Source: Firmicutes bacterium UBA1768 (GTDB taxonomy: Bacteria; Bacillota; Clostridia; Peptostreptococcales; Anaerovoracaceae). Taken from it: DNA of 21,563 nt. The notes under the pieces were generated by a model, which saw only the letters and a list, made by a program, of their open reading frames with translations, did not search any database and was not told the origin of the DNA. A program made the translations under genes and the position numbers. Location: the NCBI GenBank assembly GCA_002315335.1, contig DCGW01000049.1, forward strand, positions 1 through 21,563, read 5' to 3'. Shown here piece after piece: positions 14,508 through 21,024 of this stretch; position 1 is the first letter of the stretch, and every line of letters starts with the position of its first letter.

Positions 14508-16199
14508 ATGATGACAATAGTAGAAGAATTACAACAGAATAAAAACCTGAACGGAGTTAAGCTCTGGGAAGGAATGACAGCTCAGTGTAAAGAAACTCAG
14601 GAAAGAATTCTTTTTGAGATAATAAACCTCGCAAAGGATACAGAGTTTGGTAAAAGCCATGGGTTTGGAGACATAAAAACTGTTAAAGATTATCAGAAGG
14701 CTGTACCGGTAACACAGTGGGCAGACATTGAAGCCTTGTCTGAAAGAATGATGCTCGGAGAGGAAGATATTCTCTTCCCTGGAAGAGCGGCTCAGTTTAT
14801 CTGTACCTCGGGAACAACAGGAAAACCTAAGGCTCTGCCTGAAAGTAAGATGAGCATATTAGCGAAAAATAACGTTGTTATTATCAGAGCACTTTATCTG
14901 CTTTCTGTTGCTGCAAAAAATCCTCGTTTTGCAAAGTGGCTGCAGTACAAAAAAATTGATCCTTCAAAGCTGGATATGAAGGCGTTAATAGGCAATTGCT
15001 GTTTCTACCCGATTATCGGAGCTCCTCAGAGCATGAAAACACCTGCCGGAATAGATATGGTATTCGCTTCAGGAAGCACCTTGGACAATTCCGGACTTAG
15101 CCAGGCTGCTGCATATCCTCCTCAGATTGTAGCCTTCAGCAATGCCGAATCTGTAAACTATCTTACAATGCTGTTCTCAATCAGAAGAAAGGACTTGCTG
15201 GTTGTTGTTGGAAATAACGCGACATCATTCAAGGTCAGGTTAGATTGTGCAAAAGAAAATGCTCAGATGCTCATAGACGATATGAGAAAGGGCACCGTTT
15301 CAGAAAGCGTAGACCTGACTCCTGAAGAAAGAGCATTGGTTAACAGCTTATTAACACCTGACCCTGAACGTGCGGATGAGCTTCAGGCAATCCTTGACAG
15401 CGGTGCAGAAAACTTTATTCCTACTAACTATTGGCCGTACATGCTGCTTTGCTGTTTCTGGCTCTCGGGCTCAGTAGGAATGAATATCAGAGAGCTTGTT
15501 CCATTGATAAATGAAGACGTAGTCTTTATGGATGGCGGATACGGTGCAAGTGAAGCTAAGATTAATGTTCCTTATCTTGCGGGAGAAAAAGACGGAACAC
15601 TTGCAACCTTTGCTGCGTTCTTTGAATTCATGGATATGGAAACAGAAAAAGTATTTCAGGCGCACGAGTTAGAGGTGGGTAAGGAATACGAGCTTCTTCT
15701 CACAACCTTTGCCGGTCTCTACAGATATGATATTCATGATATAGTTCGTGTAAACGGCTTCCATGGTAATACGCCAAATATCGAATTCATTTCCAAAGCA
15801 GGAGAAATCTTAAATGTTGCACAGGAAAAAATGCCTGCATCAATCGCTGTCGGCAGCTTAAAGGACTTCTTAAAGGAAAAGGGTGTGAACCTAAAGCACG
15901 CACAGGTATATATGAACCTCGAGGACAAGCGATATGACGTATATTTTGAGGTTGAAAACGATCTTAAGGGCGGCCTCGATATGCTTACTGAGGAATTTGA
16001 TAAATATCTTATGACCTGCTTTGATATGTACGACTATGTAAGAAGATTCAACTTCATGAATCAGCTGGCTCTGATTGAAATGAAAAAAGGCTGGCAGGAA
16101 AATCTTTTCCAGGAAAAGGTTGCAAGCGGAGCAAATATGTCTCAGATCAAGCTGAAGCTCATGATTAAGGAAAGACCGGATAAGGAATGGATTAAATAG
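14508..16199 (+). CDS. GH3-family acyl-adenylating enzyme (second of a divergent pair)
   Basis: The 563-residue GH3-family protein is clearly divergent from its neighbour at 12602. Motifs are CTSGTTGKPKALPES (99-113), GYGASE (344-349), TTFAGLYRYDIHDIVRV (399-415) and FISKAGEILNVAQEK (427-441). The start is ATG 14508 or ATG 14511, because AAGGGAG at 14496-14502 fits either; an ATG at 14493 would overlap that site and is unlikely. The phosphate loop matches the family consensus better than the SSGSVG of the other copy. The protein is predicted to be cytosolic. Probable reaction: ATP-dependent activation of a small carboxylic acid and transfer to an amine or amino acid, by family analogy only. 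A strong terminator follows. Confidence 0.85.
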   Translation: MMTIVEELQQNKNLNGVKLWEGMTAQCKETQERILFEIINLAKDTEFGKSHGFGDIKTVKDYQKAVPVTQWADIEALSERMMLGEEDILFPGRAAQFICTSGTTGKPKALPESKMSILAKNNVVIIRALYLLSVAAKNPRFAKWLQYKKIDPSKLDMKALIGNCCFYPIIGAPQSMKTPAGIDMVFASGSTLDNSGLSQAAAYPPQIVAFSNAESVNYLTMLFSIRRKDLLVVVGNNATSFKVRLDCAKENAQMLIDDMRKGTVSESVDLTPEERALVNSLLTPDPERADELQAILDSGAENFIPTNYWPYMLLCCFWLSGSVGMNIRELVPLINEDVVFMDGGYGASEAKINVPYLAGEKDGTLATFAAFFEFMDMETEKVFQAHELEVGKEYELLLTTFAGLYRYDIHDIVRVNGFHGNTPNIEFISKAGEILNVAQEKMPASIAVGSLKDFLKEKGVNLKHAQVYMNLEDKRYDVYFEVENDLKGGLDMLTEEFDKYLMTCFDMYDYVRRFNFMNQLALIEMKKGWQENLFQEKVASGANMSQIKLKLMIKERPDKEWIK

Positions 16200-16236
16200 C
16201 AGCTTTGTTTGACTGGACCGGATAATATTAAAAAGC

Positions 16237-16267
16237 AAGACCTGCGTCTGTTTGATGCAGGTCTTTT
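16237..16267 (+). terminator. Intrinsic terminator after the second GH3 gene
   Basis: AAGACCTGCGTC (16237-16248) pairs with GATGCAGGTCTT (16254-16265) around TGTTT, with one G-T wobble, and ends in TTTT. Confidence 0.88.
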
Positions 16268-16360
16268 AAATAGGGCACCCCATTATATGGGCACAACTAA
16301 GAAAACAATAATAACTCGCCTACAACCGCAGTTCTGAACCGCTAACCCATGTTCCGAAAA

Positions 16361-16435
16361 AATGCACCGATTTTTGAAAAATTTCAAAAAAACGGTGCAT
16401 TTCCTCTCATATCGTCAAGATTTAAGGAATAGTTG
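16361..16435. repeat. Hairpin repeat, copy 1
   Basis: AATGCACCG (16361-16369) pairs with CGGTGCATT (16393-16401), with an inner TTTTTGAAA/TTTCAAAAA stem. After a spacer comes TTTAAGGAATAGTTG (16421-16435). Copy 2 at 16541 shares the outer stem, the AAAAAAACGGTGCATTT arm and the TTTAAGGAATAGTTG tail. Confidence 0.75.
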
Positions 16436-16540
16436 CGGCAAAAAACTTCCATTTATTTCCAATTTATGCGGTTTGGAGCAATTTTTAGGGGTGAAAATGG
16501 TCGGATTTTTAATAATCCTATGTGATTAAGAGATTTTTTA

Positions 16541-16606
16541 CACCGATTTTTGTTAAAAATCAAAAAAACGGTGCATTTTTGAAAAACACAGTTTTAAGGA
16601 ATAGTT
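16541..16606. repeat. Hairpin repeat, copy 2
   Basis: CACCG (16541-16545) pairs with CGGTG (16569-16573), with an inner GATTTTT/AAAAATC stem (16545-16551 with 16555-16561), then GCATTTTTGAAAAA and the tail TTTTAAGGAATAGTTG ending at 16606. The loop and the spacer before the tail differ from copy 1, while the stem arms and tail are kept. Confidence 0.75.
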
Positions 16607-16640
16607 GTTTGGCTGTTGGATACCAGTTGAAAATGTTTTT

Positions 16641-16669
16641 AGGTGCAGGTGCATGGCGCAGGTGCAGGG
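16641..16669. repeat. Short GGTGCA repeat cluster
   Basis: AGGTGC occurs three times (16641, 16647 and about 16660), the first two in direct tandem, within a GC-rich island in otherwise AT-rich DNA. It is about 60 bases upstream of the -35 box of the stalk-protein promoter, so a binding-site role is possible but unproven. Confidence 0.45.
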
Positions 16670-16720
16670 CGGTGTCTGGGTGACACATCCTGTGCACAAA
16701 TTTTTATGCTGGTATATTGA

Positions 16721-16749
16721 TTGAAGTATTTATTTCAGAGTGTTATAAT
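16721..16749 (+). promoter_or_regulatory. Strong extended -10 promoter of the stalk-protein gene
   Basis: TTGAAG (16721-16726), 17-base spacer, TATAAT (16744-16749) with TGT just before it giving the extended TGn element. Start expected near 16756, leaving a leader of about 37 bases. Confidence 0.75.
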
Positions 16750-16792
16750 TCTAAAATGTAAACATTGATTGGGATGGAAGGAAGTGTTTTTT

Positions 16793-17836
16793 ATGAAAAA
16801 GAAATCAATGATATTACTTGCTGTTTTATTAACCCTGGCTTTAGCTATGTCAACTGCAGTTGCTTTTGCGGGAACACAGACAAAGGACGTAAAGGTTGTG
16901 CTTGACGGCACTGAGATGAGCTTTGACGTTAGTCCTGTTATAGAAAAAGGAAGAACTCTGGTTCCGTTCAGGGCAATATTTGAAGCCTTGGGCTGTGAGG
17001 TTGATTATGTTGTTGATGCTCAGGGTCAGCATGTTTCGGCAGTAAAAAAGCATAAGGAAATCAATCTCACCATTGGTGATAATGTGATGAGTGTTAACGG
17101 AGAAAAGGTGACACTTGATGTAAGCCCAAGGATAGTCAGCAAGAGAACTCTGGTACCTTTAAGAGCTGTTGCCGAAGCTCTCGGAACTAAGGTTGATTGG
17201 GATGATGCTTCAAGAACTGTAACTATCACCTCTGTTCTTCCTGAAGAAGGTCATCAGGTTATTGAGTCTCACGGTTATCCATACCAGGTTACTGACGGGA
17301 TGGAAGACGGAATATACAGCGTAAACATCGACCCTTCTACCTTTAGAGCGGACGAAGAAGGAAATCAGTATGTTGACGTCAGATATTTTTGCGATGATGT
17401 ATATGACATCGTTGATATTGCGATGATGAGCGTTGGAGATGTAATCGAATTCCAGGGCAAATATGTACCTGTTGAAAGTGTAGAAAGAACCAAAGACGGC
17501 TGCATTGATGTTAATGGCGGATATTTTTCTGGGAATGAAAACGGATTCACACTTATTTCTTATGAAGACAGCAACTGCTGGCAAACTATTACTAATGACA
17601 TTTATCCTGCATATTATCCGGTAGGTGAGGTAAAGACAGTTAAGGTCTCAAAGGATCTGAAGCTTACCGACTTCATGAGTAATGGTGAGCCGACTGAAGA
17701 AGCAAAGACTGCAGATTATTCAAATTATAAGGAATACATGAAGGAAAACAACCCTGAATTATGGAACTGCTATGCAACAACAATAAGGTTAGATATGTAT
17801 GAAATCATGGAGATTAACCGTATCTGGATTCCATAA
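16793..17836 (+). CDS. Secreted protein with copper-amine-oxidase-type stalk repeats
   Basis: The 347-residue protein starts with a Sec signal peptide (basic KKK, hydrophobic core, likely cleavage after AFA at residue 26). Residues about 33-147 contain two repeats of the Cu_amine_oxidN1 stalk domain: VVLDGTEMSFDVSPVIEKGR then TLVPFRAIFEALG, and VNGEKVTLDVSPRI then TLVPLRAVAEALGTKVDWD. In Firmicutes this domain is a common cell-surface module and carries no oxidase activity. Residues about 160-347 are acidic, tyrosine-rich and unrecognised, with repeated short strand-like segments. AAGGAAG lies 8 bases before the ATG at 16793; an in-frame TTG at 16769 would overlap this site and is rejected. 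It has its own promoter. The function is probably extracytoplasmic and structural or binding; no enzyme motif is seen. Confidence 0.85.
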   Translation: MKKKSMILLAVLLTLALAMSTAVAFAGTQTKDVKVVLDGTEMSFDVSPVIEKGRTLVPFRAIFEALGCEVDYVVDAQGQHVSAVKKHKEINLTIGDNVMSVNGEKVTLDVSPRIVSKRTLVPLRAVAEALGTKVDWDDASRTVTITSVLPEEGHQVIESHGYPYQVTDGMEDGIYSVNIDPSTFRADEEGNQYVDVRYFCDDVYDIVDIAMMSVGDVIEFQGKYVPVESVERTKDGCIDVNGGYFSGNENGFTLISYEDSNCWQTITNDIYPAYYPVGEVKTVKVSKDLKLTDFMSNGEPTEEAKTADYSNYKEYMKENNPELWNCYATTIRLDMYEIMEINRIWIP

Positions 17837-17887
17837 TTGTAAAGTGACCATGAGTCTTTGCCCAAAACTCCTTTTGCAAATAGAATA

Positions 17888-17916
17888 TTGAATATTAGTA
17901 TCTAATATGTTAAAAT
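17888..17916 (+). promoter_or_regulatory. Promoter of the SGNH-like lipoprotein gene
   Basis: TTGAAT (17888-17893), 17-base spacer, TAAAAT (17911-17916) preceded by TGT, again an extended -10. The leader of about 87 bases includes a small TCGTC/GACGA hairpin near 17936-17949. Confidence 0.6.
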
Positions 17917-18009
17917 TTAAATGTTTGGATATTATTCGTCAGGCGACGATGATATAATATTCGATGGCACATTTGGGTAATGGTATATTGACTTATGGAG
18001 AGGTTATAT

Positions 18010-19029
18010 ATGAAAATAAAGGATTTCAAAAGGTTTGCGGCACGCTTTGCTGTTATTGCCTTAGTATTTGCGCTTGCTTTTGCGACCTGCGGTTGCTCGA
18101 CACAGGATTTGGATAATCAGACCGGCAATTCTACGGATAAAAAGAATACAGATTTTGTATATGTGATTCTTGGAGACGGAGTGGCTTATGGTTACGGCTT
18201 GGGCGGTGACAAGAGCATAAGTCCTAATGAAATATTGAAAAAGGGCTCATATCCTCAGCTGTTCAGTGCGGAGCTCGAAAAGAATTACACTAATGTAAGA
18301 GCCTGCAACCTGTCTCATCCGACAAATACCTCGGCTGAGGTGCTTGAACAGCTCAATGAAGCTGATGTGCAGGCAACTATAAAAGAAGCTTCGGTTATCA
18401 CTCTTTCTGTAGGCTTGAATGATATTCTGCAGGCAGTACAGAATGCAATAAATAATTCAATGTATGATAAGGATAATCCACCTATATTAATAGATGGTTT
18501 TGCTCAGTTCTTAGTCGATAAAGAAATTAAAGACTCTTTGTTGAGCGGCTTATCAGAGTCATTGGGTGCAGAGGGCGGCAATGAAAAAGCAATGCTGCAA
18601 GCTGCGGAAAACGCTTTTGAACTGAATATTTCAGCTATTGTGACAAAAATCCATGAGCTTAATCCGAATGCGGTGCTGATTGTCAACAATCAGTATTTAC
18701 CGTATTCCGGACTTAATCAATACGGCGATGCGGTTACTATCTGTAACCTGGGCGTTATTACAGATATTTATTATAAAGCTATGAATTCAGATCTTACCAC
18801 GCTTAAGCAGCGCTGCGATGACAACGGCTGGAAAGTTGGTTTTGTGGACTTATCAAAATTAACGATAGACAGCAATGATAAATACACAAATAAGTACATT
18901 AATGTAAAATATGACAAGAGTGGTTTTAATATTCGTAGCTTGGAAAATGACTTGGATCCGCATCCAAATGCAGCCGGTCATATAGAGATTGCTAATGCAG
19001 TCATCGCTGAGTATAAAAAACTTGCTTAA
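18010..19029 (+). CDS. SGNH/GDSL-hydrolase-like lipoprotein with a missing catalytic serine
   Basis: The 339-residue protein begins with a signal sequence ending in FATCGCS, a lipoprotein-like cleavage region, followed by a polar linker. The SGNH fold is recognisable: strand and block I LGDGVAYGYGLG (54-65), block III VGLNDIL with Gly135 and Asn137, and block V DPHPNAAGH with Asp316 and His318. In block I the nucleophile serine of G-D-S is Gly57 (codon GGA). Block II, usually containing a glycine of the oxyanion hole, reads NLSHPTNTSAEVL. Esterase or acyl-transfer activity by the usual mechanism is therefore not expected; a binding role is possible. GGAGAGG (17997-18003) is 6 bases before the ATG at 18010, whereas an in-frame ATG at 17995 overlaps that site. 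Confidence 0.83.
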   Translation: MKIKDFKRFAARFAVIALVFALAFATCGCSTQDLDNQTGNSTDKKNTDFVYVILGDGVAYGYGLGGDKSISPNEILKKGSYPQLFSAELEKNYTNVRACNLSHPTNTSAEVLEQLNEADVQATIKEASVITLSVGLNDILQAVQNAINNSMYDKDNPPILIDGFAQFLVDKEIKDSLLSGLSESLGAEGGNEKAMLQAAENAFELNISAIVTKIHELNPNAVLIVNNQYLPYSGLNQYGDAVTICNLGVITDIYYKAMNSDLTTLKQRCDDNGWKVGFVDLSKLTIDSNDKYTNKYINVKYDKSGFNIRSLENDLDPHPNAAGHIEIANAVIAEYKKLA

Positions 19030-19044
19030 TACAAATAAGAATCG

Positions 19045-19070
19045 GAGGCAAGCCTCAAGGGGCTTGCCTC
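19045..19070 (+). terminator. Hairpin after the SGNH-like gene
   Basis: GAGGCAAGCC (19045-19054) pairs perfectly with GGCTTGCCTC (19061-19070) across a 6-base loop. It is followed by ATTAGTGTTA, so the U-tract is poor. It may be a weak terminator or an RNA-stabilising 3' hairpin. Confidence 0.65.
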
Positions 19071-19157
19071 ATTAGTGTTATAGGGCATAATCGGAGAAGC
19101 TTTACTTTTGGTGTCGGTTCCTTATGACGGAGAATTTATAGAAAAGAGAGAAATAAA

Positions 19158-19808
19158 TTGATAATTAAACTTTTGCTTTTGCTTTCATCGGCCTTTTGCC
19201 TGGTTTTCGGCATTTGTAAATACATTAATAAAAAGGTGGCGCTCTTCAGCATACTGATAATTGCTGCATTTGGCTGCTATATGCTGGGCCACTTATATGA
19301 AACAATTACATTGTTAATATTCGGGAGTCCCTTCGGCGACTTCAATATAGGAATGTTGGCACGACTTGGAGGCTTTGCCTTTATTTTTTCGGCTTCCTTT
19401 GCCCAGTTAGATGGTCTTGTGGACGACAAATCTTCCGAGCTGAGGAAATATCGCCTTGCAGCCCTTATTGCCCCGCTCATAATAGCCGCATTATTTATAC
19501 CTGTACTCGGCTATGAAATGGGTACGGCGGTAAAGATAGTATATGCGCTTATTTTCCTGCTTGCAGCATTAGCTTCATATTACAATTTTAAGCACCTTAT
19601 AATTAAGGATGTATCCTTTGGAATTATCGACTCCATCAGAGCCTACAACCTGTTTTCTTTAATTTCGACCATATTATACTGTGTGATGTGTATTGCAGCA
19701 CTGTCAGGGTTTGAAACCGTAAGTTCGATTTTCGCCTTAGCTCTGGCAGCTTCTTACCCTTGTACCGTTATTTCAATGGAGAAAGGCAGGCAGAGATGGA
19801 TAGCTTAA
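19158..19808 (+). CDS. Polytopic membrane protein of unknown function, coupled to PrsW-like gene
   Basis: The 216-residue, very hydrophobic protein has about seven predicted helices and short loops, one of them charged (DGLVDDKSSELRKYR, about residues 84-98). I do not recognise a family motif. The start is a TTG at 19158: AGAGAG lies 7 bases upstream, an in-frame stop at 19125 bars a longer protein, and the next ATG would delete the first helix. The gene overlaps the PrsW-like gene by 13 bases, so the two are translationally coupled and probably work together. It could be a partner or substrate-presenting membrane protein for that protease; this is inference from coupling. Confidence 0.72.
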   Translation: MIIKLLLLLSSAFCLVFGICKYINKKVALFSILIIAAFGCYMLGHLYETITLLIFGSPFGDFNIGMLARLGGFAFIFSASFAQLDGLVDDKSSELRKYRLAALIAPLIIAALFIPVLGYEMGTAVKIVYALIFLLAALASYYNFKHLIIKDVSFGIIDSIRAYNLFSLISTILYCVMCIAALSGFETVSSIFALALAASYPCTVISMEKGRQRWIA

Positions 19809-20422
19809 TATTAATTATCACGATTTGCATAGCCATTCCCTTAGCTTTTTCGCTTATTCTTTTAGATAGCCATGCACGACTTTTTGTGGGGTTTATCATA
19901 GTGGGAGCGGCAGTATGCGTAATAGCTTCTTTTGTTAACACCTATGTTGTCAGTAATTCGGGTCTGAGCAGCCTGTATATGTCAACAAATATTATTCCGC
20001 TTGTGGAGGAGGTGCTCAAGGCGACTCCTGTCCTGATATTTGCTTATCTTGTTAGTGATAAGTGGAAGACCCTCATGTCGATTGCAATAGCAACCGGCAT
20101 AGGCTTTGCGATAGTGGAAAATATCTTTATTTTTATCCAAAACGATGCTTCGCTGTCCGTTGTCTGGGCTGTGTGCCGAGTTTTCGGGGCGAGCCTTATG
20201 CACAGCATCTGTACAGCAACTGTGGGCTACGGCATTTCGTTTGTAAGAAAAAAGAAGAAGCTGTTTTTAACGGGAACCTTTGCGCTGCTGATATTTGCAG
20301 CTGTATATCACTCTATCTTTAACCTTCTGATACAGTCGCAGTATGCTGGGTTCGGAATATTGGTACCGATAATCACATATATTCCGGTAGTAATCTGGTA
20401 TAGAAAACAGTATAAGAAATGA
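19796..20422 (+). CDS. prsW: PrsW-family glutamic intramembrane protease
   Basis: The 208-residue membrane protein has about seven helices and the PrsW signature residues: Glu71-Glu72 and Lys75 in PLVEEVLKATP, Glu108-Asn109 in GFAIVENIF, His136 in GASLMHSICT, and His172 with Asn176 in YHSIFN. In Bacillus subtilis PrsW makes the first cut in the anti-sigma factor RsiW; other members have unknown substrates. I chose ATG 19796, with AAAGG at 19782-19786 placed 9 bases upstream; a TTG at 19760 lies deep in the previous gene. It overlaps the preceding membrane-protein gene by 13 bases and is followed by a strong terminator, so the pair forms a closed operon. No anti-sigma or sigma gene is next to it. 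Confidence 0.87.
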   Translation: MDSLILIITICIAIPLAFSLILLDSHARLFVGFIIVGAAVCVIASFVNTYVVSNSGLSSLYMSTNIIPLVEEVLKATPVLIFAYLVSDKWKTLMSIAIATGIGFAIVENIFIFIQNDASLSVVWAVCRVFGASLMHSICTATVGYGISFVRKKKKLFLTGTFALLIFAAVYHSIFNLLIQSQYAGFGILVPIITYIPVVIWYRKQYKK

Positions 20423-20431
20423 AAACACTAT

Positions 20432-20454
20432 CCCCGCGTCAAACGCGGGGTTTT
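20432..20454 (+). terminator. Intrinsic terminator after the PrsW-like gene
   Basis: CCCCGCGT (20432-20439) pairs with ACGCGGGG (20443-20450) around CAA, followed by TTTTAGATTT. A compact, GC-rich stem and U-tract starting 10 bases after the stop. Confidence 0.9.
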
Positions 20455-20460
20455 AGATTT

Positions 20461-20490
20461 ATAAAAATAGGGTGTCACGAAGTGACACCC
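20461..20490 (-). terminator. Terminator for the leftward peptide gene
   Basis: GGGTGTCAC (20470-20478) pairs perfectly with GTGACACCC (20482-20490) around GAA. Only the minus-strand side has a U-rich tail (TATTTTTAT), so it serves transcripts coming from 20562-20876. It faces the terminator of the PrsW operon. Confidence 0.75.
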
Positions 20491-20561
20491 TGGTGGAATA
20501 ATAGCTTTTCCAAAAATCAAATGAATGAATTCTTTTGGGCTTTTGGAATGGTGGGATTAAC

Positions 20562-20876
20562 CTAAAAACCAGCTGGAAAAGCTTTAATTTCTAAATCTTC
20601 TAAAGACTGAACAATACCTACACCACCTTGGAATTCTGTTCCTACGGCTTTCTTAACAAAATGCTCTTCTTCTCCATGCAGATATCTGTTGTTAATAAAT
20701 GCATATCTGCTTGCATAAAAGCCTGCAACTAAGTTGAAACCAACGGATACGCCCGCAACTAATGCAGCAATTCCTGCAGCACCAGCAACTGCTCTCTGAG
20801 CAGCTCTTCTTCTTCCGTAGAAGCCAAAAGCACCTGCTTCAAGGCTTCTCATTTCTGTAAAACTAACCTTTTTCAT
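20562..20876 (-). CDS. Gly/Ala-rich small peptide with double-glycine-type leader (bacteriocin-like candidate)
   Basis: The 104-residue peptide starts at 20876, where GGAGGAG lies about 6 bases upstream on the minus strand; longer frames run into the IS66 end. Residues 4-15, VSFTEMRSLEAG, fit the leader consensus [LV]-S-x-x-E-[LM]-x-x-[IL]-x-[GA]-G that peptidase-containing ABC exporters cut after the last Gly. The predicted mature part begins AFGFYGRRRAAQRA and continues into a hydrophobic small-residue stretch (AVAGAAGIAALVAGVSVGFN) with glycine-zipper spacing, as in class II bacteriocins. The remaining half, about 45 residues, is polar (NNRYLHGEEEHFVKKA and onward). At 89 mature residues it is longer than most such peptides. 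No exporter, immunity or modification gene is in the window, so bacteriocin, signalling peptide and other secreted peptide all remain possible. Confidence 0.6.
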   Translation of the reverse strand: MKKVSFTEMRSLEAGAFGFYGRRRAAQRAVAGAAGIAALVAGVSVGFNLVAGFYASRYAFINNRYLHGEEEHFVKKAVGTEFQGGVGIVQSLEDLEIKAFPAGF

Positions 20877-20908
20877 CTTTGTCTCCTCCTCAACATTATT
20901 GTTTTTTT

Positions 20909-20928
20909 GTAAACGGTAAATAACCAGT
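20909..20928. repeat. Putative terminal inverted repeat of the IS66 element
   Basis: GTAAACGGTAAATAACCAGT at 20909-20928 starts with the GTAA typical of IS66 tips and lies 97 bases beyond the transposase stop, a plausible distance. The matching repeat at the other end is outside the window. Confidence 0.4.
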
Positions 20929-20971
20929 GCCATTTCATTCTCGTAGTTGACGGCCGAGAATTACAACAATT

Positions 20972-21013
20972 AAAAAAGACCAAAAACGCTTAAAGTGGTT
21001 TTTGGTCTTTTTT
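20972..21013 (-). terminator. Terminator downstream of the IS66 transposase
   Basis: A perfect 15-base stem, AAAAAAGACCAAAAA (20972-20986) with its complement at 20999-21013, around a 12-base loop. It begins 11 bases past the transposase stop on the minus strand and ends in a run of six U. It is symmetrical enough to work in both directions and would insulate the peptide gene from transposase transcription. Confidence 0.8.
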
Positions 21014-21024
21014 AAGTTTCTTGA

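Larger units (their letters stand above)
16268..16792. other. Non-coding stretch with dispersed hairpin repeats
   Basis: No supported gene lies in these 525 bases. They contain two copies of a hairpin repeat (16361-16435 and 16541-16606), a small GGATT/AATCC hairpin (16503-16517), a GGTGCA-rich cluster (16641-16669), a GTGTC/GACAC hairpin (16672-16686) and, at the right end, the promoter of the stalk-protein gene. Homopolymer A/T runs are frequent. An unannotated RNA cannot be excluded. Confidence 0.6.

Noticed and set aside
12602..16199. Auxin- or jasmonate-conjugating enzymes
   Set aside because: The family match is clear but plant substrates cannot be assumed for a bacterial protein; no hormone pathway gene is present.
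16361..16606. CRISPR array
   Set aside because: There are only two units, about 105 bases apart, with internal hairpins and no regular spacers; no cas gene is nearby.
16793..17836. Copper amine oxidase
   Set aside because: Only the small stalk-type repeats occur; the catalytic domain with its topaquinone tyrosine is absent.
17925..17965. Riboswitch or attenuator in the leader of the SGNH-like gene
   Set aside because: Only a 5-pair stem with partial AT flanks is visible, with no alternative fold, U-tract or known motif.
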